This document shows, one piece after another, positions 43,564 through 52,400 of a stretch of DNA of 64,000 nt. Source of the DNA: Dokdonella_A sp049583635 (lineage in GTDB: Bacteria > Pseudomonadota > Gammaproteobacteria > Xanthomonadales > Rhodanobacteraceae); the NCBI GenBank assembly GCA_049583635.1, contig JBAUWF010000042.1:68736-132735 (forward strand), written 5' to 3'. A model generated the notes under the pieces. That model ran no database searches and was not told where the DNA came from. It saw nothing but the letters and a program-made list of their open reading frames with translations. The translations under genes were made by a program, and so were the position numbers. The first letter of the stretch is position 1. Every line of letters starts with the position of its first letter.

Positions 43564-45609
43564 ATGGATCGGCAGGGGAATCATCTCAATACGGGAAAGT
43601 TACGCGTGAACACACAGCAACACGCCGGCGTCGAGCCGCGCACCGAACTGACCATTCGCGGCCTGATCATCGGCATCGTCATCACCGTGGTGTTCACCGC
43701 GGCAAACGTGTTCTTCGGGCTCAAGGCCGGTCTGACCTTTGCCACCTCGATACCGGCTGCGGTCATTTCGATGGCCATCCTGCGCAAGTTCCGTGACGCC
43801 AGCATCCAGGAAAACAACATCGTGCAGACGGTAGCCTCGGCGGCCGGCACGCTGTCGGCGATCATTTTCGTGCTGCCGGGCCTGATCATCGTCGGCTGGT
43901 GGAACGGATTCCCGTTCTGGGAATCGTTCGGGATCTGCGTGACCGGTGGCATTCTCGGCGTGATGTACACGATACCGCTGCGCCGGGCGCTGGTCACCGA
44001 CTCGGATCTGCCGTATCCGGAAGGTGTGGCCTGCGCCGAGGTGCTCAAGGTCGGTGCGACCGGCACCGGCGTCGATGAGGCAAGCGCGGAGGAATCGAGC
44101 CAGGCCGGGCTGCGTGCGGTGGTAGTCGGATCGCTGGTCGCAGCCGCCTTCGCAGTGGTGGTGCAGACCAAATTGTTTGCGAGCGACGTGGCGCAGTATT
44201 TCCGGATTGGCGATCGCGGTGCGGCGACCGGTTACGATTTCAGCCTGTCGTTTGCGTTGTTCGCGGTCGGTCATCTGGTCGGACTTTGGGTCGGCATCGC
44301 CATGCTGCTGGGTGCCGTCATCGGCTGGGGCTGGGCGGTGCCGCATTACACGCTGCTGGCGCCGGCAGCCGGCGCCGCAGCCGACGTCGCACAGGCGGTC
44401 TGGAGCCAGAAAGTGCGCTTTCTCGGCGCCGGCACGATCGGTGTCGCGGCGATCTGGACCCTGTTCACGCTGGTCAAACCGGTGGCCAGCGGGCTTGCCG
44501 CGGCCATGGCCTCCTCGCGTGCGCGCAAGGCCGGGCAGGGTGCCGCGCTGCCGCGTACCGAACACGACATGCCGATCGGCATCGTCGGCCTCATTTCGCT
44601 CGCGTGCCTGGTGCCGATTGCGTGGTTGCTCGGTCGCTTCGCGCTCGCCAGCGGGCTCGGATCGCACGTCACGCTGCTCGTGGTTGGCGGCGTGATCTTC
44701 GTCGTCATCATGAGTTTCTTTGTATCCGCCGTGACCGGCTACATGGCCGGTTTGATCGGCTCGTCCAACAGCCCGCTGTCCGGGATCGGCATACTTGTGG
44801 TCATCATTGTTGCGGTGCTGCTTGCGTTCGGGGTGCAGACGCACTTGCCGGTCGACAGCGGCAAGGCGCTGGTGGCGTTTGCGCTGTTCACGACGTCGGT
44901 GGTGTTCGCGGTGGCGACCATCGCCAACAACAACCTGCAGGACTTGAAGACCGGTCAACTGGTCGATGCGACACCCTGGAAACAGCAGGCTGCTCTGGTG
45001 ATCGGCGTGGTCGCCGGCGCGCTGATCATTCCGCCGGTGCTGGACCTGTTGAACCACGCCTATGGCTTTCTCGGTGCGCCCGGTGTTGATCCGGCGCGCG
45101 CGCTGCCGGCCCCGCAAGCCGGTCTCATATCGGCTCTCGCGCAAGGCGTGATCCAGCACAATATCGACTGGAGCCTGATCGCCATTGGCGTTGAAATCGG
45201 CATCGGAATCATCGTACTCGATGCGATTCTCGGGCGCGTGTCCAAAACCGTGCGCCTGCCGCCGCTGGCGGTCGGTCTGGGTATCTATCTGCCGACATCG
45301 ACCACGCTCATGGTCGTGGTCGGCGCCATTGTCGGCGCGTATTTCGATCGCCGTGCCGATCGCGGGGACACGCCCGAAGCGACCAAACAGCTCGGCGTGC
45401 TGCTCGCTTCAGGCATGATCGTCGGTGAGAGCCTGATCGGTGTCCTGATCGCGGCGGTGGTGGCATTCTCCGGCAACGACGCGCCGCTGCGGGTGGTCGG
45501 TCCCGCATTCGCGAATCCGTCGATCTGGATCGGCGGCATCGCATTTGCCGTGCTCATCGTTGCGTTGTATCGCTGGATCAGCCGGCTGCCGGGACAACGC
45601 GCCGGATAG
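43564..45609 (+). CDS. OPT family oligopeptide transporter
   Basis: The 681-residue inner-membrane protein has about fifteen helices. It opens with RTELTIRGLIIGIVITVVFTAANVFFGLKAGLTFATSIPAA, then the conserved NNIVQTVASAAG, LPYPEGVACAEVLK and GLIGSSNSPLSGIGI. These mark the bacterial branch of the oligopeptide/metal-siderophore OPT family, with oligopeptides as probable substrates. ATG 43564 and GTG 43606 are both possible starts; the GTG follows GGGAAAG and would give 667 residues. The 237 bp to the divergent SDR gene hold no other gene. Confidence 0.9.
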   Translation: MDRQGNHLNTGKLRVNTQQHAGVEPRTELTIRGLIIGIVITVVFTAANVFFGLKAGLTFATSIPAAVISMAILRKFRDASIQENNIVQTVASAAGTLSAIIFVLPGLIIVGWWNGFPFWESFGICVTGGILGVMYTIPLRRALVTDSDLPYPEGVACAEVLKVGATGTGVDEASAEESSQAGLRAVVVGSLVAAAFAVVVQTKLFASDVAQYFRIGDRGAATGYDFSLSFALFAVGHLVGLWVGIAMLLGAVIGWGWAVPHYTLLAPAAGAAADVAQAVWSQKVRFLGAGTIGVAAIWTLFTLVKPVASGLAAAMASSRARKAGQGAALPRTEHDMPIGIVGLISLACLVPIAWLLGRFALASGLGSHVTLLVVGGVIFVVIMSFFVSAVTGYMAGLIGSSNSPLSGIGILVVIIVAVLLAFGVQTHLPVDSGKALVAFALFTTSVVFAVATIANNNLQDLKTGQLVDATPWKQQAALVIGVVAGALIIPPVLDLLNHAYGFLGAPGVDPARALPAPQAGLISALAQGVIQHNIDWSLIAIGVEIGIGIIVLDAILGRVSKTVRLPPLAVGLGIYLPTSTTLMVVVGAIVGAYFDRRADRGDTPEATKQLGVLLASGMIVGESLIGVLIAAVVAFSGNDAPLRVVGPAFANPSIWIGGIAFAVLIVALYRWISRLPGQRAG

Positions 45610-45640
45610 AAGATCGCCTCGCGGTTGCGCCGGCCAAGTT

Positions 45641-45668
45641 GCCGCAGGGTCGTGGCGAACCCTGCGGC
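45641..45668. terminator. Hairpin between convergent OPT and peptidase genes
   Basis: A perfect 10-bp inverted repeat (GCCGCAGGGT at 45641-45650, complement at 45659-45668, 8-base loop) lies between two convergent genes. It could act as a bidirectional terminator, but neither strand has a T-run. Confidence 0.5.
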
Positions 45669-45677
45669 ATGACCGGC

Positions 45678-47783
45678 CTACCAGATATGGACGCGCGCCT
45701 GCGGGGCGAGATAGAGCTTGTCGCCCGGCTTCGGCGAGAACACGTCGTACCAGGCGTCGATATTGCGCACGGTCTGCGCGCGATACCGGCCCGGTGCATG
45801 ACCATTGGTGATCACACGCTGCCGCAGCGCCGCTTCGCGCATCTTGCTGCGCCATATTTGCGCGAACGCAATAAAGAAGCGCTGATCACCGGTGAAACCG
45901 CCGACGACCGGCGCCGCCTTGCCACCGAGCGACTTGAGATAGGCGGCATGGGCGATGGTCAGGCCGGAAACGTCGGCGATGTTCTCGCCCAGCGTCTGCT
46001 CGCCGTTGATGTGCAGGCCGGGTAGCGGTTCGTATTGGTTGTACTGTGCGACCAGACGCTGGCCAGCCGCTTTGAAATGCGCCTGGTCCTCGGGTGTCCA
46101 CCAGTTCGCGAGCCGACCCTCGGCGTCGAATTCGGCGCCGTTGTTGTCGAAACTGTGGCTGATCTCGTGGCCGATCACGGCGCCGATGGCGCCGTAGTTC
46201 GACGCCGCATCCGCTGTCGGACTGAAGAACGGCGCTTCGAGTATCGCCGCCGGGAAATTCAGCGCATTCTGCAGCGGCAGATTCACCGCGTTGACCATCT
46301 GCGGTGTCATCCACCACTCGCCGCGGTCGACCGGCTCACCGAGTTTCGCGAGCTGATGGCGGTATTCGAATTCTTCCGCCCGCAGGTGGTTGCCGACCGC
46401 ATCATCGGGGCGGATATCCAGTGTGGAATAGTCGCGCCAGGTTTCCGGATAGCCGACGCCGACCCGGATCGTCGCGATCTTGGCCTTGGCCTTCTTGCGT
46501 GTCGCCGTGGTCATCCAGTCGAGGTCGTCCACGCGCTCGGCGAACGCCGCGAGTATGTTGGTGACCATCTGCTGCACCTGCTTCTTCGAAGAGGCGGGGA
46601 AATAGCGTTTGACATACAACTGGCCGACCGCGTCGCCAAGATCGCGACTGATGTTGTCGACTGCTCGCTTCCAGCGCTCGCGTTGCTGCGGTGTCCCTTG
46701 CAGCGTCCTGTCATAGAAACCGAAATTGAGATCCGCGTACGCCTTGGGCAATTCGCCGGCGCTGAGGTTGATCGTGTGGAAGCGAAGCCAGATTTTCCAG
46801 GTCGCCAGTGGTGCGCTCGCGACGAGTGCCGAGATCCCGCGTATCGCTTCCGGTTGCCAGACCACGATCTGCTTCTGACCGGTGAGATCAGCGGCCTTGA
46901 AATAGCTCGGCCAGTCCAGTCCGGGGGCTTTGGTTGCAAATGCACTCCGGCCCCATGGATTGTTGGCTTTGTGCACATCTTCGGTGTCGACTACGCTGGC
47001 TTGCGCCTTGGCGATCCTTGTTTCCAGATCGAGAATGCGTTCGGCCGATGCGCTTGCATCGGCCGCCTTGGCGCCCGCCAGCCTGAGCACTGCGGCGATG
47101 TAAGTGCGATACGCCTTGCGAAACGCGACCATGTGCGCATCGCTGCCCAGATAGTAGTCGCGATTGGGCATACCGAGGCCGCCCTGCAACAGATAGGCGA
47201 CATGATGCGACGGATCGGCCAGGCCCTGTGTCACGAACAGGCCGAACAGGCGCTCCGTGTTGAGTCTGGTCGCATTGATTGGATCGACATCCGCGCGCAG
47301 ACTCTCGCCGAGCACGCGGGCCAGATCCTTGCGGGTCCTGATTGCTGCGATATTCGCCAACTCCGGAGCAAGCGGCGCGAGGCCCTTGTTCTGGATCGTC
47401 GATTCATCCATGAAGGCCTGGTAGTAGTCCGCGATCTTGCGCGCGTTCGAGCCCTTGGCCGGGTTGCCCTTGGCGGCATCGCGGATCAGATCGGCCGTGC
47501 GCTGTTCGGCTTTCTGGAACACCTTGAAGAATACGCCGGTGCTGGAGCGATCGGCCGGTATGACCGCGTTCTTGCGCCAGTTGCCATTGGCGTAATTGTC
47601 GAAGTCGTCTCCAGGCTTTACAGAACGGTCCATGCCGGCGATATCAATGCCCGTATTCTTGCCGCCGGACTCCTGATCGACGCCAGCGGACACTACGCTT
47701 GCAGCTTCGGCCGCCATCGTGGCCGACGGGCTGGCGCCGCACAGGACGCCCATGGCCAGACTCAATGCAACGCATCGCATCAC
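45678..47783 (-). CDS. M13 family metallopeptidase (neprilysin/PepO-like), exported
   Basis: The 701-residue protein has an N-terminal signal peptide (MMRCVALSLAMGVLCGASPSATMAAEA). It then has the M13 N-terminal domain (about residues 50-440) and a catalytic domain with VIGHEISHSFDNNGAEFD (HExxH near residue 535) and the third zinc ligand in ENIADVSGL near 600. It ends in APQARVHIW, like the conserved xxCxVW end of the family. It cleaves small peptides in the periplasm. AGGTGA lies before the ATG. The gene is complete and divergent from the cupin gene. Confidence 0.94.
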   Translation of the reverse strand: MMRCVALSLAMGVLCGASPSATMAAEAASVVSAGVDQESGGKNTGIDIAGMDRSVKPGDDFDNYANGNWRKNAVIPADRSSTGVFFKVFQKAEQRTADLIRDAAKGNPAKGSNARKIADYYQAFMDESTIQNKGLAPLAPELANIAAIRTRKDLARVLGESLRADVDPINATRLNTERLFGLFVTQGLADPSHHVAYLLQGGLGMPNRDYYLGSDAHMVAFRKAYRTYIAAVLRLAGAKAADASASAERILDLETRIAKAQASVVDTEDVHKANNPWGRSAFATKAPGLDWPSYFKAADLTGQKQIVVWQPEAIRGISALVASAPLATWKIWLRFHTINLSAGELPKAYADLNFGFYDRTLQGTPQQRERWKRAVDNISRDLGDAVGQLYVKRYFPASSKKQVQQMVTNILAAFAERVDDLDWMTTATRKKAKAKIATIRVGVGYPETWRDYSTLDIRPDDAVGNHLRAEEFEYRHQLAKLGEPVDRGEWWMTPQMVNAVNLPLQNALNFPAAILEAPFFSPTADAASNYGAIGAVIGHEISHSFDNNGAEFDAEGRLANWWTPEDQAHFKAAGQRLVAQYNQYEPLPGLHINGEQTLGENIADVSGLTIAHAAYLKSLGGKAAPVVGGFTGDQRFFIAFAQIWRSKMREAALRQRVITNGHAPGRYRAQTVRNIDAWYDVFSPKPGDKLYLAPQARVHIW

Positions 47784-47955
47784 TTCACCTCGCCTTCGTT
47801 CGGAACCGGTACACCATAGCGCGAAGCGACGCGGATGTGATCGTCGCCGTCGTGTCCAATCCGGTTACCGGTTTCCAAGACGCAAGCAGTTGGAGAGAAT
47901 ATGGTTCGCGCGCACGTTCGCGCGCCACCTCACATCAGCGACAGCGAGTAACGTC

Positions 47956-48411
47956 ATGGGCAAGATCAATATCGCCGCCGTGCCCGAACGCATGGGCTCG
48001 GGTTACCCGGCGCCGTTCGCAGTGCGTGCCGGCGCGCGCATCAAGCAGGCGCTCGGCAACGCCGCAGCTCTGAGCGACTTCGGTGTCAACCTGACACAGT
48101 TGCCGCCACAAGCCTGGTCGAGTCAGCGGCACTGGCACTCGGACGAGGATGAATTCGTTCATGTACTGTCCGGCGAAGTCATCCTGATTACCGATGCGGG
48201 CGAGGAAGTGTTGCGCGCGGGTGATTGCGCGGCGTTCCCGAAAGGAGTTGCCGACGGCCATCACCTGATCAATCGCAGCGACGAGATGGCGTCTTATCTC
48301 GAGATCGGAAGCCGGTCAGCCAACGACGTTTGCACCTATCCGGACATCGACCTGCGTCTCGATCGCGCAATGGGCTATGCGCACAAGGATGGAACGCCGT
48401 ATCCGGACTGA
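47956..48411 (+). CDS. Cupin domain-containing protein
   Basis: The 151-residue single-cupin protein has motif 1 HWHSDEDEFVHVLSGEVILITDAGEEV and motif 2 AGDCAAFPKGVADGHHLINRSD, with the metal-binding histidines and glutamate in place. Relatives bind a metal or small ligand and many are annotated only as cupins. The start at ATG 47956 (MGKINIAAVPERMGSGYP) fits the family N-terminus; the longer open frame to 47719 lies over the divergent peptidase promoter. No function can be assigned from context. Confidence 0.87.
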   Translation: MGKINIAAVPERMGSGYPAPFAVRAGARIKQALGNAAALSDFGVNLTQLPPQAWSSQRHWHSDEDEFVHVLSGEVILITDAGEEVLRAGDCAAFPKGVADGHHLINRSDEMASYLEIGSRSANDVCTYPDIDLRLDRAMGYAHKDGTPYPD

Positions 48412-48456
48412 TCAAGGCCTCGCTGTCGCAAGTGCGCCGATGGTGTCCAGCAAGCC

Positions 48457-48903
48457 CTACCCCGGCGCGCCGGCGAGTGCCATCGCGTGCGCCTTGATTG
48501 CGGCGAGCATCGCGACGAGGCCGTTGGAGCGGGTCGGTGACAGGTGCCTGGCGAGTCCAATGGTTTCGATGAAGCGCGGCTCGGTGGCGATGATTTCGGC
48601 GGCGGAACGTCCCGAATAGACGCGCAGCAAGAGCGCAATCAAGCCCGATACGATCACCGAATCGCTGATCGCACGCAGTTCCAGGCAGTCGGCGTCGCCT
48701 TGCGCAACAAGCCAGACCTGCGACTGACATCCGTGCACCTTGTGTTCATCGTCGCGTGCGGATTCGGGAAAGGCGGGGAGCTTGTGGCCGAGATCGATGA
48801 GATATTGGTAGCGTTCGGTCCAGTCGTCGAAGAACGCAAACTCTGCGGCGATCTCCTCTTGCGCCAGATCTGCAGACTGGGTTTGGTCAAGCGGTGCATT
48901 CAT
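48457..48903 (-). CDS. sufE: SufE family cysteine-desulfuration protein
   Basis: The 148-residue protein has the SufE motif HKVHGCQSQVWLVAQ, with the sulfur-accepting cysteine C59, and the C-terminal GLIALLLRVYSGRSAAEI and GLARHLSPTRSNGLVAML. SufE takes persulfide sulfur from a SufS-type cysteine desulfurase for iron-sulfur cluster assembly. Its ATG at 48903 lies inside the end of cysS (17-bp overlap), so the two are translationally coupled. SufS is not in this window. A longer start at 48930 would add nine residues of no homology. Confidence 0.92.
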   Translation of the reverse strand: MNAPLDQTQSADLAQEEIAAEFAFFDDWTERYQYLIDLGHKLPAFPESARDDEHKVHGCQSQVWLVAQGDADCLELRAISDSVIVSGLIALLLRVYSGRSAAEIIATEPRFIETIGLARHLSPTRSNGLVAMLAAIKAHAMALAGAPG

Positions 48904-50290
48904 CGTTTTTTGCCAATTTCCAGCGTGCACCCTCGGGTCTGTCCTCGATCACCACCCCGCTGGCGGCGAGTTGCTTGCGGATCGCATCGGCGCGCGTGAA
49001 GTCTTTAGCCGCGCGTGCCGCCTCGCGTTCGTCGAGCAAGGCCTGCACCCATGTCGCGTCGACTTCGGTTCCGGAACTGGTCCGCTTGAACCAGACTTCC
49101 GGATCCTGCTGGAGCAGGCCGATCAATTCGCCGGCGCCAAGCAACGCCGCCTTGGCCGCACGCTTTTCCGGCTTGGTCGCGGCGGCGCGTGCCTTGTCGG
49201 CCAGTTGCGCGAGCACGGCAAACGCTGCGGGCGTATTCAAGTCGTCGCACAGCGCGGCTTCAATCGCGGGCGGCGCGTGGCGATCGCCCTCGTCGACCAT
49301 GATATCAGCCAGATCGCGCAGCACGCCGTACCAGCCATCCAGCGTGTTCGATGCCTGTTGCAAAGCAGCCGCCGACCAGTCCAACGGTTGCCGATAATGC
49401 GCCTTGAGCAGCACCAGGCGCAGCGCTTCCGGCGGGTGGCGTTGCAGCAGTTCATGCAATATCAGCACGTTGCCGAGCGACTTGGACATCTTGCGACCTT
49501 CGAAGGTCAACATGCCGTTGTGCAACCAGTAGCGTGCGAAGCGCTTGCCGCCGTGCGCGCAGGTGCTCTGTGCGATCTCGTTTTCATGATGCGGGAACAT
49601 CAGGTCGTTGCCGCCGGCGTGGATGTCGATGGTCTCGCCCAGATGCGCCGCGCTCATTGCCGAGCACTCGATGTGCCAGCCCGGGCGCCCGCGGCCCCAT
49701 GGGCTGTCCCAGCCGGGCTGATCCGCGGTCGACGGCTTCCACAAAACGAAGTCGGCGGGACTCTTCTTGTACGGTGCCACCTCGACGCGCGCACCCGCGA
49801 TCATGTCGTCTGTGGAACGTCCCGACAGCTTGCCGTAATCGGCATAACTCGCCACATCGAACAGCACGTGACCCTCGGCCACATAGGCGTGATCAGCGAC
49901 GATGAGGCGCTCGCACATCGCGAGGATCCGATCGATATGCAGGGTCGCGAACGGTTCGATATCCGGTGGTTCTGCACCGAGCCGGCCGATGTCCTCTTGC
50001 CAGGCTGCGGCAAACCGCTTGGCGATCACCTCGATCGGCACACCGGCGTCGCGCGCCGCAGCGTTGATCTTGTCGTCGACATCGGTAACGTTGCGCGCGT
50101 AAACGACATGTGGATACAGCCGTCGAAGCAGACGCGCCAGCAGGCCGAACACGACAGCCGGGCGTGCATTGCCGATATGCACATGGCTGTAGACCGTCGG
50201 ACCGCACACATACATGGTCACGCGTGCCGCGTCGAGCGGCACGAATTCCTCGATACGGCGAGTCAGGGTGTTGTGCAGACGCAGTGTCAT
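48887..50290 (-). CDS. cysS: Cysteinyl-tRNA synthetase
   Basis: The 467-residue class I synthetase has a zinc cysteine in MYVCGPTVYSHVHIGNARP (C29), the HIGN motif (38-41), the second zinc site around HIECSAMSAAHLG and HHENE, and KMSKS (GRKMSKSLGNVL near 266). It charges tRNA-Cys with cysteine. The ATG at 50290 (MTLRLHNT) begins the conserved region; five more residues are possible from 50305. It overlaps sufE by 17 bp, pairing cysteine charging with sulfur transfer in one transcript. Confidence 0.96.
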   Translation of the reverse strand: MTLRLHNTLTRRIEEFVPLDAARVTMYVCGPTVYSHVHIGNARPAVVFGLLARLLRRLYPHVVYARNVTDVDDKINAAARDAGVPIEVIAKRFAAAWQEDIGRLGAEPPDIEPFATLHIDRILAMCERLIVADHAYVAEGHVLFDVASYADYGKLSGRSTDDMIAGARVEVAPYKKSPADFVLWKPSTADQPGWDSPWGRGRPGWHIECSAMSAAHLGETIDIHAGGNDLMFPHHENEIAQSTCAHGGKRFARYWLHNGMLTFEGRKMSKSLGNVLILHELLQRHPPEALRLVLLKAHYRQPLDWSAAALQQASNTLDGWYGVLRDLADIMVDEGDRHAPPAIEAALCDDLNTPAAFAVLAQLADKARAAATKPEKRAAKAALLGAGELIGLLQQDPEVWFKRTSSGTEVDATWVQALLDEREAARAAKDFTRADAIRKQLAASGVVIEDRPEGARWKLAKNDECTA

Positions 50291-50476
50291 CGATCGCTTC
50301 CGCATTTCGGTAAGGCATGATAACAGAGCGTCGTTAACAGCTCGTGCTAATTTGCTGATTTGAAAAGATATTAGCCTACATTCAGCAGGGCTGTGATGTA
50401 CTTTCTGCCCAAATAGTGTGGCGAATGTTTTTTGTCAGCGAAGCCACCGCCCGGTTGCCTTTCTGGAGAGTGTCAT

Positions 50477-51019
50477 ATGTGCAGATGCAGGTACATGCAT
50501 GCGATCGTCGCGGCATTGGCTTTGTCCGCGACCTTCGCCACATCGGCCCAGGACGACCGCCAATCGGACAGTGATAATGTCAAGTACTCATGGGCCGACG
50601 TATTGCGCGTCGATCCGGTTTACGAAACCGTCCAGGTGCCGACGCCGCGGCGCGAGTGCGAGGACGTCACCGTCACGCGTCATGACGATCATGGCAACAA
50701 CGTCGGCGGTACCGTGCTCGGCGCGATTGTCGGCGGCGTGCTCGGTCATCAGGTGGGCAAAGGCGATGGGCGCAAGGCTGCAACCGTTGCCGGCGCGGTT
50801 GCCGGCGGAGCAATCGGCAACGAAATTGCGAGCCGTGACGATGACTACTATCCCGACGACCAGCGCCGCTGCCACGTTGTCGACAGCGTCAGGGATGAGC
50901 GCCGCATCGCCGGCTACGATGTGCAATATCGCTATCGCGGCGACGTGTATGCCTCGCGGCTTGGTTACGACCCGGGCGAGCGAATTCGGGTGAGGATCAG
51001 CATCCAGCCGGCCGAGTGA
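50477..51019 (+). CDS. Glycine-zipper 2TM domain protein (17-kDa antigen-like), exported
   Basis: The 180-residue protein has an N-terminal signal-like segment (MHAIVAALALSATFATSAQ after a short basic start). A periplasmic region with YETVQVPTPRRECEDV follows, then a glycine-zipper segment GGTVLGAIVGGVLGHQVGKGDGRKAATVAGAVAGGAIGNEIA (about residues 76-118). A C-terminal domain with a cysteine in RRCHVVDSV completes it. This is the Rickettsia 17-kDa surface antigen/SlyB-like family of envelope proteins of uncertain function. GGAG lies nine bases before ATG 50477. Confidence 0.88.
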   Translation: MCRCRYMHAIVAALALSATFATSAQDDRQSDSDNVKYSWADVLRVDPVYETVQVPTPRRECEDVTVTRHDDHGNNVGGTVLGAIVGGVLGHQVGKGDGRKAATVAGAVAGGAIGNEIASRDDDYYPDDQRRCHVVDSVRDERRIAGYDVQYRYRGDVYASRLGYDPGERIRVRISIQPAE

Positions 51020-51335
51020 GGTCGCAGGTCCACGTTGCGATTGCGCAGCGAGGATTTTCCCGTTACCGTATCGATGGCGAAACATTGGTTACCCGATGAA
51101 CGACTCGAGATCCCGGTTCGCTTCTCTCACCAGCGCCCGCATGGCCGCGGGGATGACTTCGCGTGCGCGCCGATCGGGATTCGATATTCCAGCCGGGTAG
51201 ACGCGCCTGCGGCGCACAGTGTTGACAAGAACCCGGCCCGCGCCGGGTTTTTTTTTGCTTGTCCTCAAGCCTGGTCCCCAGCCCAGTGGCGAAGCCGGCC
51301 GTGCGTGCCGGTCCTCCAACAAAGGTTTTCCTTTC
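51020..51335 (+). other. Leader region of the arg operon
   Basis: This 316-bp stretch contains the hairpin at 51230-51256 and no convincing gene on the plus strand. A short minus-strand reading (about 51092-51190, NPDRRAREVIPAAMRALVREANR) looks protein-like but has no start or ribosome site. Confidence 0.4.
51230..51256 (+). terminator. Rho-independent terminator or attenuator upstream of argF'
   Basis: AACCCGGC (51230-51237) pairs with GCCGGGTT (51242-51249) around a 4-base loop and runs into nine T residues (51248-51256). It lies 210 bp after the glycine-zipper gene and 80 bp before argF'. It may end the upstream transcript or attenuate the arg operon; a second GCGCC-TGC-GGCGC hairpin just upstream could be part of a switch. 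Confidence 0.85.
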
Positions 51336-52400
51336 ATGGCCCTCCGACATTTTTTGACTACGCAGGATTGGACCCGCGACGAACTTGATGCGCTGATCGA
51401 CCAGGCGATCGTGTTCAAGCGCTCGCCGAGCGGACGCCAATTGGAGGGAAAGACGATCGCGCTGCTTTTCTTCGCCAGTTCATTGCGTACCCGGACCAGT
51501 TTCGAGGTGGGAGCGCGCCAGTTGGGCGGGCACGCGATCGTGCTGATGCCCGGCAAGGATGCATGGCCGATCGAATTCGAAATCGGTACGGTGATGGATG
51601 GCGTCGCGGAGGAACACGTAGCCGAGGTTGCGCGTGTGCTTTCCCGTTACGTGGATCTGATCGGAGTGCGCGCCTTCCCCCAGTTCCAGGACTGGACGCA
51701 GGATCGCCGCGACGCCGTCCTTGCCGCATTCTCGCGTTACGCGGACGTGCCGGTGATCAATCTCGAGACGATTACCCATCCGTGCCAGGAGCTTGCGCAC
51801 GTGATGGCACTCAAGCAGCATCTCGGCGAGCTTGGCGGGCGCAGGTATGTGTTGACCTGGACCTGGCATCCGCGTCCGCTGAACAGCGCCGTGGCCAATT
51901 CGGCACTGCTGATTGCGACACGCTACGGCATGGATGTGACGCTGCTGTGCCCGACAGTGGACTATCTGCTGGACGACGACTATATGGAGACCGCGCGGCG
52001 CAATGCTGCCGCGAGCGGGGGATCGCTGGCGGTCAGCCACGATATCAATGAGGCCTATCGCGACGCCGACATCGTGTACGCAAAAAGTTGGGGTGCGCTG
52101 CCGTATTTCGGACGATGGGAACACGAAAAGCCGCTGCGCGACCGCTACCGGCATTTCATCGTCGACGCTGCAAAGATGGCCTCGACCAACAACGCGCTGT
52201 TCAGTCATTGCCTGCCGTTGCGACGCAACGTCAAGGCCACCGACGAGGTAATGGATTCATCGGCATGCATCGCGCTCGACGAAGCCGAAAACCGCCTGCA
52301 TGTGCAGAAGGCGGTTATGGCCGAACTGGTAGCGCGCGACACGACGCGCAGGTCTGCGGCCACATCGTCCGCATCGCCGCCCGGAGGGATCGCGGCATGA
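51336..52400 (+). CDS. argF': N-acetylornithine carbamoyltransferase (AOTCase)
   Basis: The 354-residue protein is a transcarbamylase, with the carbamoyl-phosphate motif FFASSLRTRTSFEVGARQLGG and HPCQELAHVMALK. The C-terminal HCLPLRRNVKATDEVMD includes the region of the carboxylated lysine known in Xanthomonas AOTCase. It joins carbamoyl phosphate to N-acetyl-L-ornithine, giving N-acetylcitrulline, instead of using ornithine. The pairing with an acetyl-removing peptidase-like gene two positions later supports this route. ATG 51336 fits the family start. Its last codons overlap argG by the ATGA junction. The 20 C-terminal residues (RSAATSSASPPGGIAA) are a non-conserved tail. Confidence 0.92.
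   Translation: MALRHFLTTQDWTRDELDALIDQAIVFKRSPSGRQLEGKTIALLFFASSLRTRTSFEVGARQLGGHAIVLMPGKDAWPIEFEIGTVMDGVAEEHVAEVARVLSRYVDLIGVRAFPQFQDWTQDRRDAVLAAFSRYADVPVINLETITHPCQELAHVMALKQHLGELGGRRYVLTWTWHPRPLNSAVANSALLIATRYGMDVTLLCPTVDYLLDDDYMETARRNAAASGGSLAVSHDINEAYRDADIVYAKSWGALPYFGRWEHEKPLRDRYRHFIVDAAKMASTNNALFSHCLPLRRNVKATDEVMDSSACIALDEAENRLHVQKAVMAELVARDTTRRSAATSSASPPGGIAA

Noticed and set aside
43600..45159. 519-codon minus-strand frame opposite the OPT transporter
   Set aside because: Arg/His/Gln-rich shadow without homology features.
46035..47819. 594-codon plus-strand frame opposite the M13 peptidase
   Set aside because: Shadow frame; the minus strand has signal peptide and HExxH.
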